Origin: Shewanella saliphila
GTDB lineage: Bacteria > Pseudomonadota > Gammaproteobacteria > Enterobacterales > Shewanellaceae
Direction: 5' to 3'
Assembly: GCF_014648295.1 (NCBI RefSeq)
Contig: NZ_BMQV01000023.1
Location: forward strand, 1 to 64,000
DNA length: 64,000 nt
Below the pieces are notes generated by a model, which made no database searches, had not been told where the DNA came from, and saw only the letters and a program-made list of their open reading frames with translations. The position numbers were made by a program, and so were the translations under genes. This document shows, one piece after another, positions 19,374-26,787 of the stretch (position 1 is the first letter of the stretch; each line of letters begins with the position of its first letter).

Positions 19374-21960
19374 TTGGGCAAAGGGGAACCCCTTTCAACC
19401 CCAAAATCAAATAGAAAAAGTATCTAATAGCCAAAACCTAGGGCAATCAGAATATGATTATGTCGATGGCATTACGACGAATATCAAGGTCACGGGCGGG
19501 TTAAATGCGTCGATGAGTCGCAGTTATAACAGCCTTGGCCAGTTATTAAGCACTACAGATGCAAAAGATAATAAAAGCTATTTTGCCTATAATGCAGCAG
19601 GTTTACCTGTATTAATCCAAGATGTGCTGGGCAGTAAAATTACCGCTCGCTATGATGATTTAGGCCGCAAGGCATGGTTTAACGACCCGAATATGGGGGT
19701 ATGGAACTTTACTTATAATCAATATGGCGAGCTTATAACCCAAACAGATGCGCGCAATATTACAACCACATTTAACTATGACAAAGCCGGTCGTCAAACG
19801 AGTCAAACAGGTCAACAAACGCGAACCTGGGTGTATGATACCAATGTGGGTTACGGTAAGTTATACCAGGCTAAAGTCGATGGGCATATTCAAACTCATA
19901 GCTATGATACCGCTGGGCGCATTAAGCAAACCGTTACGGCTATTGGTAGCTTAAACTTCACTGAAAAATATGCCTATGACTCGCAATTTGGCCGTATCAA
20001 AGCCATGCAGTATCCTAGCGGCGAGCATGTAGCCTATCGTTTTGACGACAATGGTTATTTAGTCGAAGATTACCAACGTTTTACTGATGGTTCCGAGCAA
20101 TCGCTGCGCATAATCGATGATTACAGCGCCTTTGGCAGTATTAATCAACAAACGTTCAGTAACAATTATGTTCAACAATTTAGCCGTAATTTAGCCGGTT
20201 CACCGACGAGTATCTGTACCAGTTCTTCTGCTGGCTGCAGTACTATCGGGGTGCAATACTTAAATTATGATTATGATGGAATGGGTAACTTAGCCTTTCA
20301 ACACAATGTGATTACCCAGTTCAAAGAAAGCTACAACTATGACGAGCTCATGCGGGTTGATGACTCAACTAAAACGTACAAAGGTATCACCTATGCTGCG
20401 GTTAATTACGACTATGATGCCGCAGGTAATATCCTTGTTAAAGGCGATTACGGCAGTCAGTATCTCTACGGTAGTGTAGGCAAAGGTGCTGGCGGTAATG
20501 CAGGCCCTAACGCCATTAGGCAGTTTATTCGTGGTGGTACAAAAACCTTCACCTATGACAATAACGGTAACAGGCTCACGGGTGATGGCGTAACGTTAAG
20601 CTATAACGACCAAAACAAGCCGTTAACGGTAGATCGCAATAATGTAAAAAGTATATTTAGTTACGATGCCAATGGTAACCGCTATAAACAGGTTAAACAG
20701 CAAAACGGTAGTGTGGTATCGACCACGTATTATGTGGGCAGTTTTGAGCGTGAAGTGGCCTTAAGCAGTACGGTAGATAAAACCTACATTGGTGACCACA
20801 CCATTAAGATGAAAGCCCATGTGGGCAGCTTAGGTAATCAATCACCGTTCCAACACGTACTGCGAGACCACTTAGGCAGTGTCGATACCTTGATGGATGC
20901 CAAAACCGGTGCCGTATTACAGCACCGTGGTTATGATGTGTTTGGTCGTCCAAGAGACATTGCCGCAGGTAATAACCTGTTAACGAGCTGGCAAGGTGTC
21001 ACTAAGGGCTACACCGACCATGAGCATTTGAATGAGCAAGAGCTTATTCACATGAACGGGCGGATTTACGATTTCAACATCGGCCGTTTTTTAAGTGTTG
21101 ACCCGTTTTTGCAGTTCCCAGAGAATAGCCAGAGCGCTAATCCGTATTCGTATATTTTGAATAACCCGATGAGTGGGGTTGATCCGACCGGGTATAGTGC
21201 TGTTCGAAGTGGTAATGCATCTGCTTGGGCCACAAACGAGTTCATGGGAGACATGTATTCCTTCCATAAAACAGTTGAGGTGATGCAATATAATAAAGCG
21301 ATGAAAGCGCTTAAAAAATCAACTTCAAATGGCGAGAAAAACGAAGAAAAATCTACGGGTAGTGGCTCAAAGAAACATGAAGATGAGGGGAATGATAGCT
21401 CTAGCCCCAAAGAGAATGCGGCTAAGGTTGATGGACTCTTGGATGTAACACCAAGTCAGGGAGTGGTGCAATCTGAAGATTCAACAGTCCCTTTGAGCAA
21501 CTGTATTGGTCAGCGATGTAATCCCGAAAAGCTCGGTAGTGAACAATTTGGTTTGTTTGAGTTCATGAATGATAAAAGGGTGCAGTCTAAGCTAAATAAA
21601 GCATGGGAAGAGTCAAATCCCGGCGCTCCTGAGGTAAACCGTGGCGCCCTTGGTTCCAAAAAGAAAGAGCAAGGAGGGTGGATAGTGAAGAATAAAGAGT
21701 CTGGAGCGCTAGATGTGATTCGAGTCCCGAGCGGCACCAGAGACCAAATAAAAGGGCTAGTTGGTAGTAGGCCTACCTCTAATGGACTTGAGGTTTTAGC
21801 CTGGTTTCATACACATCCAAACTCTGAAACTGAAGGTTATCCTCCTAGAAGTTTGAGTGGTGGCGATATTGGTTTTCATAAACAGGAGGCGAAAGTTCCT
21901 GGTGTCATCATTACTGATACTGGTTATTACGGTTTCCTTTATCCAATGATGGGGAGGTGA
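19348..21960 (+). CDS. Rhs-family protein, N-terminally truncated, with C-terminal JAMM-like (JAB/DUF4329-type) domain
   Basis: A polymorphic-toxin tip. Residues ~35-610 are YD/Rhs repeats, ending in the core hallmark GRIYDFNIGRFLSVDP ... NPYSYILNNPMSGVDPTGY (DPTGY at 612-616). The variable region (617-870) has a low-complexity charged linker (~655-695) and a metallopeptidase-like motif: Glu815, H821-T-H823-P, then S837-x2-D840. This resembles the JAMM arrangement E..HxH..SxxD with a longer HxH-to-S spacing. The usual N-terminal shell, PAAR or TcdB-like parts are missing; the frame opens at TTG 19348 with no clear ribosome site, so it is either an orphan tip cassette or a fragment. The next gene starts 4 bases later. 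Confidence 0.85.
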   Translation: MCQKGRIVAWAKGNPFQPQNQIEKVSNSQNLGQSEYDYVDGITTNIKVTGGLNASMSRSYNSLGQLLSTTDAKDNKSYFAYNAAGLPVLIQDVLGSKITARYDDLGRKAWFNDPNMGVWNFTYNQYGELITQTDARNITTTFNYDKAGRQTSQTGQQTRTWVYDTNVGYGKLYQAKVDGHIQTHSYDTAGRIKQTVTAIGSLNFTEKYAYDSQFGRIKAMQYPSGEHVAYRFDDNGYLVEDYQRFTDGSEQSLRIIDDYSAFGSINQQTFSNNYVQQFSRNLAGSPTSICTSSSAGCSTIGVQYLNYDYDGMGNLAFQHNVITQFKESYNYDELMRVDDSTKTYKGITYAAVNYDYDAAGNILVKGDYGSQYLYGSVGKGAGGNAGPNAIRQFIRGGTKTFTYDNNGNRLTGDGVTLSYNDQNKPLTVDRNNVKSIFSYDANGNRYKQVKQQNGSVVSTTYYVGSFEREVALSSTVDKTYIGDHTIKMKAHVGSLGNQSPFQHVLRDHLGSVDTLMDAKTGAVLQHRGYDVFGRPRDIAAGNNLLTSWQGVTKGYTDHEHLNEQELIHMNGRIYDFNIGRFLSVDPFLQFPENSQSANPYSYILNNPMSGVDPTGYSAVRSGNASAWATNEFMGDMYSFHKTVEVMQYNKAMKALKKSTSNGEKNEEKSTGSGSKKHEDEGNDSSSPKENAAKVDGLLDVTPSQGVVQSEDSTVPLSNCIGQRCNPEKLGSEQFGLFEFMNDKRVQSKLNKAWEESNPGAPEVNRGALGSKKKEQGGWIVKNKESGALDVIRVPSGTRDQIKGLVGSRPTSNGLEVLAWFHTHPNSETEGYPPRSLSGGDIGFHKQEAKVPGVIITDTGYYGFLYPMMGR

Positions 21961-21964
21961 CACA

Positions 21965-22282
21965 ATGGAAAAAATAAATAAGTTCATTGTTCTAGCTATT
22001 TTATGGAGTGTTTCATTTATGTCGTTCGCACTTGATAGCTCGGAAGAAAAGGCCTTTGATGTTGCTAAACAGTATGTGCTTAATGAACTGAAATGGAATT
22101 GTGGTGAATTCATTATTGAACTTGAGGATTTTATTTTAGGAGAAATAAATACAAATACTATTATATTGAGAGCTAAGCATAAGGATGACGATCATACAGC
22201 TACTCCAGGGGCAGGAAAATCTATTCAAATTCATGTGGATAAATATAGTATGGAGATTATCAAAGTGCTTGGTTATCAGTAG
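21965..22282 (+). CDS. Small exported protein, presumed immunity to the Rhs toxin
   Basis: A 105-residue protein with a signal peptide (MEKINKFIVLAILWSVSFMSFA, cut likely after Ala22) and a small alpha/beta mature body (~83 residues). GGGGAGGTG at the end of the Rhs gene serves as ribosome site. Its place 4 bases after the Rhs C-terminal domain is the usual position of a cognate immunity gene. Export implies protection in the periplasm. I do not recognise the family; the function is inferred from position only. Confidence 0.65.
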   Translation: MEKINKFIVLAILWSVSFMSFALDSSEEKAFDVAKQYVLNELKWNCGEFIIELEDFILGEINTNTIILRAKHKDDDHTATPGAGKSIQIHVDKYSMEIIKVLGYQ

Positions 22283-22894
22283 GGGATTAGTACATAGGGC
22301 TGACTCTTCTACACAAATCTGAAGCAAATGAACTTTGTTACAAATCGATGATCAGATCTGGTAACTCAATCAACTTGCAGATTAATGATGTCAATTTTTA
22401 ACCAAAAAAATAACATGGACATATATGGACGCTCCCGGTGAGTCAAGATAATACTCTGCTCACCGAATGCTTTTTGGCCTTAGTTTTCTGTACAACATTC
22501 TCACTCTTATCGTTGCTTTTAATACGACTCATTTACTGCTAGAAGCGGTTGTACTGCCCTGATGTTTATAATGAAGCGGGCTTAACAACCAAGCTGCGCC
22601 CCTAATGAAATCCGTACCACTGCCCCTGTGAATTGAAACACCCATGCTGATTAGGTTTTCCTTCCTCTTTGTCTGTTCGGGCTCGTTGAGTTTAATCAGA
22701 GATGTTTAATTATACGCCATTTTGATTAAAGTTTTAGATGCACAAATTAGCGCTTTTAAAGGTTCATAATTATTGACTTTTTTCAACTTCAGGAATAAAG
22801 TCAATCTTAGTTAGCAATTGCAGAATTTGATGGTGTAAAACCCTGCAACTAAATGAATTTAAACGACTATTTTAACCATTTAATTCGAGAGTCT
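22283..22894. other. Non-coding tail of the island
   Basis: About 610 bases without a supported gene. A stem CGGTGAG/CTCACCG at 22436-22465 followed by TTTTT could terminate the toxin-immunity transcript. The rest is AT-rich with no recognisable gene and may be decayed cargo. Confidence 0.5.
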
Positions 22895-22924
22895 GGGTTC
22901 AAATCCCTATCCCTCCGCCACATT
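22895..22924 (+). repeat. attR: duplicated 3' end of tRNA-Ser
   Basis: Identical to 17670-17699 over 30 bp. Upstream sequence no longer matches tRNA, so only the 3' end is duplicated, as expected for the distal junction of a tRNA-integrated element. Confidence 0.92.
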
Positions 22925-22930
22925 CAAATA

Positions 22931-22961
22931 AAAAGGCCCGCTATTTATAGCGGGCCTTTTT
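22931..22961 (+). terminator. Original tRNA-Ser terminator, displaced by the island
   Basis: A 13-bp stem AAAAGGCCCGCTA/TAGCGGGCCTTTT around a TTTA loop, directly after attR. Before integration it would have followed the tRNA gene. Confidence 0.88.
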
Positions 22962-22962
22962 A

Positions 22963-23030
22963 TTGGGCGAAAGATAGAGATTTAAACCCCGGGTTCCTCT
23001 TTATTACAAGCAAGCTATCCCTCCGCAAGA
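22963..23030 (+). repeat. 67-bp direct repeat, copy 1, with tRNA-Ser-like fragments
   Basis: About 94% identical to 23074-23140. Inside, GGGTTC and CTATCCCTCCGC match the T arm and acceptor end of tRNA-Ser but are separated by an unrelated 18-bp insert. It looks like a damaged att site. Confidence 0.7.
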
Positions 23031-23073
23031 TTTAAAAGCAAATGCCAAATCGACAAACCTAAGGTATTTTGAT

Positions 23074-23140
23074 TTGGGCGAAAGATAGAGATTTAAACTC
23101 TGGGTTCCTCTTTATTACAAGCAAGCTATCCCTCTTCAAG
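23074..23140 (+). repeat. 67-bp direct repeat, copy 2
   Basis: Partner of 22963-23030, differing at a handful of positions (CCCC to CTCT before GGGTTCC, and CCGC to CTTC after CTATCCCT). The first copy is closer to the tRNA sequence. Confidence 0.7.
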
Positions 23141-23192
23141 GTTCAAGACTAAGTACCCAAAAATATCATTAGGCATTGCTGATTAATTATGG

Positions 23193-23558
23193 GTGTCATG
23201 GTTGATTTTCACAGCAATGAAAGGCGAGCAACCACCTGAGTTATTAACGTTTGTGGGTAATGAGCGACTTAATATGCCTAACGGGCTCATGTTCAGCGTG
23301 AAAGACTACATAGTATTGGTTGAAGATACCGGTCGGATTATTCGAGATGATAAGCGTGGCTCCATTAGCTCAAGTAGTCAGGACATATTGAATAGACTCA
23401 ACATCCCTGCAGAGAATTGGCTTAAAATCACCACTGAATTTGGTGCTTTATTTAAAGGTGCAGTAGGAGCACTACCTGCCTTAACCGAATACTGTGAGCA
23501 TTTGGACCGAAAACGACGACAAGGCGCTGCAAATTGTCAGCGCTGGCTGTGCGCTTAA
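23193..23558 (+). pseudogene. C-terminal relic of a REP-associated (IS200/Y1-like) transposase
   Basis: The frame from ~23217 (LTFVGNERLNMPNGLMF ... DYIVLVEDTGRIIRDDKRGSI) matches the C-terminal part of the long Y1-transposase-like proteins common in Shewanella. The catalytic HUH and Tyr half is absent, so this is a fragment of roughly one third of the gene. A 5' fragment of the same family lies far away at 36179. Recognition is from memory of the family and would need an alignment to confirm. Confidence 0.65.
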
Positions 23559-23677
23559 GTCATCATTCCCAATCAAATTACAATTCTTCTTATACTTGAT
23601 TGATATCAAGATTTCCTGCTGTATTGAATTCTGCAAATGATGAATAAACCACTAATTTAACGATAATATTTTAGTTA
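23549..23677 (+). repeat. Long direct repeat, copy A (transposase 3' end)
   Basis: About 127 bp nearly identical to 26000-26126, beginning at GTGCGCTTAAG at the end of the transposase relic. A further matching part (GTAACCCTCGCCAAA ... and ATGGGTGGCATC) follows to about 23795. It is probably the right end of the transposon. Confidence 0.8.
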
Positions 23678-24431
23678 TATCGATCGGGATAGGTGAGTTG
23701 AGCACTTCTATCGTAACCCTCGCCAAAGCTATGAAAACGAGTTATGTTATTTGTTCAAGAAATGGGTGGCATCGTTTTTATATAGTAAGTGGTAATAGCG
23801 ACATTATGGAGTTGGCAAAATTCGATATTAGTGCCACAAAACGAGCCGCGTTGTTGAAGTAGCATCTGCCACTGAGTAGTTGTTCTGTAAGTTTTCATCA
23901 CCTGCTCCGAATTTATCATTGAGCAGGTATTTTTAGATAGTCAGATTAACGATGCGAGGTGTGGTTCGCTAGACGGTTACTTATTTTTTCTCATATTACC
24001 ACTTGCGAATTTAAACATTGTGATAAGTTCATGGAGTGCATCAATAGTTGAGAATGTTCAGGCTATCACTTTGGTCATTAGTAGATGACGATTTACCGCA
24101 AAGTATTAATTGAAACAAAATGCAAACATAAGCTAACAAATAACTCTCAAAAAAATAACAAAGCATTTGAGTAAAAGCATTAATTAAGGTTATTGTATGT
24201 GCCAAATAGGGAGTCTTTAATCGTATTCGGACGACGTCAAGGAAGATGAGTATGTGATCTGCCAACAGGCTGACATCTTTTTTCTTTTTGTATTCCTCGA
24301 GAGTTTGACTGCTCGTATTGACTCGCTGTTAGCACTATCCCTATTTTTATTTTCAATAACGCCATTCTACATGGACTTTGTGATTGGGCGATCCCTTTCA
24401 CTGTACCGCTTCATCATATTAAGGAAGAGAT
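23678..24431. other. Gene-free accessory DNA upstream of the lipoprotein gene
   Basis: Contains the rest of the transposon-end repeat to about 23795 and a short stem TACCTGCTC/GAGCAGGTA near 23900-23932. No supported gene; the minus-strand frame 24041-24265 is AT-driven and not convincing. The lipoprotein promoter should lie in its last part, but none can be fixed. Confidence 0.45.
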
Positions 24432-25766
24432 ATGACAATGACAAAATGGATGCTGAGTTCTACATTAACCACAATACTATTATTAGGATGTGGTGGTGGA
24501 GGCAGCGGCGATGATGCAGGAACCGCCAATTCGGGTGATCCATCAAACAATCCAATCAATACACAACTTACGCTCAATACCGTTGTGACGAATAAATGTA
24601 ATGTTCAATCGCCCAAAGCGGGTGTAGAAGTGCTTTTTCATAATGCACAAGGCGACGTGATTGCAGAGCATGTAACAGACTCAAATGGTCTGTTAACTAC
24701 TGCATGGCCGAGTGATGCTAAACATATCACTACGGTTGCGCTGAATTATTTTACCCGCAATTATGGTTTTAAAACGTTGAGTATTGATACCATTATGGAT
24801 ACGAAAGGGGGAGATTTAGGTGTCATTCATTTCACTAATTTTAGCTATGCACCTGATTGTGGTTGCAAGGATGTCACATTTTTTGTTCAAAATTTGATTG
24901 AGTCCTCTCCTGATAGCTTACTTAATATCAACGGTGGACAGGGATATTTAACACCCTATACGGCAGATTACTCTCTTGAATGGTGTGATGTGCAAGGGCC
25001 CATAGATATTCAGTTAGTGGCAGCTGATCATCAATCGAGTCAAGCTGGACAGATTGACTTAACCAATCTGGATGAATACACCTTAAGTCTCGATGATTTT
25101 ACTCATGAAGGAGTCATGGTTAACGATCCGATAAATAGCAGTGAAGATGATATACATGCTTATTCTTCAGGAGGCTGGGATAGCTATAACTACGGCAATG
25201 AGCCCATCTTTATTTATCCGACTATTGGAGGACATTATTACGTGTCATCTAATATAACTAAACAAATTAATGTTTACGACACGGTGTGTTATTCTGCCAA
25301 TTCGGCCATTCGTAAGCTGGATCAACAAGGTAATGCTTCAAGCGAAATGGTATTGAATGTTAATAACGCGTTTTCTAAAGAGGCATATTCATTATATGAA
25401 ACAATACGCAGCCAACAAGCCCCTTATCAATATGATTTTTCTAATGCCAGTGATGACACTGCTTTTAGTGAAATAGTCCTCGGTGGGAGAAACGGTGATG
25501 GTGGTGTAGTGTGGCGGTTGCATGGTGGGATCAGGGGAACCATACCTAACTTCAGTTTCCCCCCCTCGCTGGACGCGAGAATTAACGTATTAGTTGATCC
25601 GTATATCCAATTTTTGGCGACAAGTTATGGTGATAAAAAAACGTTGGATGAATGGCGAAGGTTAGCGGTTGAACAAAGTCGAATGGCTGATCCTGATCTC
25701 AGTCCGTTATCAAAAGGAAGTGATGTAATGAATTTAGGCTTCTATAATGTTGAATATACTTATTAA
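24432..25766 (+). CDS. Orphan lipoprotein with Cys-rich, Asp/Asn-rich body, function unknown
   Basis: A 444-residue secreted protein. Signal sequence and lipobox LLLGC place the lipidated Cys at residue 20, followed by a Gly-rich tether (GGGGSGDD). Residues ~45-105 resemble an Ig-like or carboxypeptidase-regulatory fold (KAGVEVLFHNAQGDVIAEHVTDSNGLLTTAWP). AAGGAAGAG precedes the ATG. It lies alone between two copies of a transposon-end repeat, beside integrase and transposase relics, suggesting acquired cargo. I do not recognise the C-terminal 330 residues. Confidence 0.75.
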   Translation: MTMTKWMLSSTLTTILLLGCGGGGSGDDAGTANSGDPSNNPINTQLTLNTVVTNKCNVQSPKAGVEVLFHNAQGDVIAEHVTDSNGLLTTAWPSDAKHITTVALNYFTRNYGFKTLSIDTIMDTKGGDLGVIHFTNFSYAPDCGCKDVTFFVQNLIESSPDSLLNINGGQGYLTPYTADYSLEWCDVQGPIDIQLVAADHQSSQAGQIDLTNLDEYTLSLDDFTHEGVMVNDPINSSEDDIHAYSSGGWDSYNYGNEPIFIYPTIGGHYYVSSNITKQINVYDTVCYSANSAIRKLDQQGNASSEMVLNVNNAFSKEAYSLYETIRSQQAPYQYDFSNASDDTAFSEIVLGGRNGDGGVVWRLHGGIRGTIPNFSFPPSLDARINVLVDPYIQFLATSYGDKKTLDEWRRLAVEQSRMADPDLSPLSKGSDVMNLGFYNVEYTY

Positions 25767-26529
25767 CGTCACAGTGCCTAAGCATTAACCCATTTATCGT
25801 GGTGTGGGCATTATCATTGTGCCCTGCGCGAGGGGAGTGATGTCATCGTGGGTGATCTGTCGCTCTCAGCCAAACCAGATTTTGATATTCCCTCTACTTG
25901 ATGGTCAGTCGCAGCAAAAAGGCTATTGCTGTGACTGACCGTGAGTATTTTTCTGCGAAGCCACATCAAAAACATGGCCACCCACCCCAATTGGTTAGTG
26001 CGCTTAAGTCATCATTCCCAATCAAATTACAATTCTTCTTATACTTGATTGATATCAAGATTTCCTGCTGTATTGAATTCTGAAAATGATGAATAAACCA
26101 CTAATTTAACGATAATATTTTAGTTAAAGGAATGGGTGGCATCTTTTTTGTCTTAGCACTTATTTAACGCTAATGATTTAGCCATATCGATAAAAAATGA
26201 TGAGTTGATCACATCGACCGTAACCCTCGCCAAGGCCATGAAAACGAGTTATGTTATTTGTTAAAGGAATGGGTGGCATCTTTTTTGTCTGTTGGTTTAC
26301 TCAAACCGAAAATCAACCCCGCTCAGACAGTGTTCACTTCAATGGAGTGATAGTCACATCGCTGGCGATTGTCATTATTTTCTGAATGAGTCACATTTTG
26401 CGCTAAACCATTAAGTCATGCGCCTTGTTTAAGCCCTTTTACACTTTCGTTGAGTCATCACTTATTAACGCGGATTGGTATTGTATAAAACCTAATACCA
26501 AGTGTTGTGGCAAATTAGGCGATCTTTTT
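25767..26529. other. Repeat-rich, gene-free accessory DNA
   Basis: Holds a hairpin at 25903-25940 (GGTCAGTC/GACTGACC plus CAGCA/TGCTG), a GCCACCCACCCC end-like sequence at about 25978, the long repeat copy B and two occurrences of GGAATGGGTGGCATC at about 26130 and 26268. It looks like a non-coding derivative of the REP-transposase element. No gene is supported. Confidence 0.55.
26000..26126 (+). repeat. Long direct repeat, copy B
   Basis: Nearly identical to 23549-23677. After TAGTTA this copy gains an extra segment and repeats GGAATGGGTGGCATC, indicating an internal duplication. With copy A it brackets the lipoprotein gene. Confidence 0.8.
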
Positions 26530-26666
26530 CATAAAGATTGACTCAGACCCTGTTACAAGATCAATGTATCTGTTTTCTATATGAGTAGGACTTCTAATAA
26601 CGTATACTCCTCGCGTATCTGTTGAGCCAACTATCTACACGACAAGGGTTTGCCCTTTAAAGTAAA
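26530..26666 (+). pseudogene. Relic of the 5' end of a second tRNA-Ser-type integrase gene
   Basis: Aligns with 17761-17875, the start of the intact integrase gene: shared blocks include TTGACTCAGAC, AATGTATCT, AACGTATA, GTATCTGTT and GACAAGGG. The frame is broken by small insertions and the similarity stops after ~135 bases. It is a fossil of another integrase of the same family, now separated from any tRNA. Confidence 0.75.
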
Positions 26667-26787
26667 TAAAACCGCTGCATACATCATGATATATACCCCG
26701 TTGTATTTTATTATCCATAATCAGTAACAATCAAAAAAATGGAGTGGGTCTTATTATTCGTTATTCGAATAGGTAAACCTGTTAATT

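Larger units (their letters stand above)
17670..22924 (+). mobile_element. 5.25-kb integrative island at tRNA-Ser carrying an Rhs tip and presumed immunity gene
   Basis: The island is bounded by a perfect 30-bp direct repeat of the tRNA-Ser 3' end. Order: attL, terminator, tyrosine recombinase reading away from the tRNA, truncated Rhs gene, exported small protein, ~600 bases of non-coding DNA, attR. No replication, excisionase or conjugation gene is visible, so transfer would need help from another element. It resembles a toxin-carrying genomic island or satellite. The limits follow the repeats; mobility is inferred. Confidence 0.85.

Noticed and set aside
22564-22650. Minus-strand frame of ~38 codons (MGVSIHRGSGTDFIRG...)
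   Set aside because: No family recognised, no clear ribosome site; too short to support alone, though a relic of a gene is possible.
22853-23035. 60-codon open frame running through attR and the tRNA-derived sequence
   Set aside because: It translates the duplicated tRNA 3' end and a terminator; no ribosome site.
24041-24265. Minus-strand open frame of 74 codons
   Set aside because: AT-rich region, no ribosome site, no family; likely chance.
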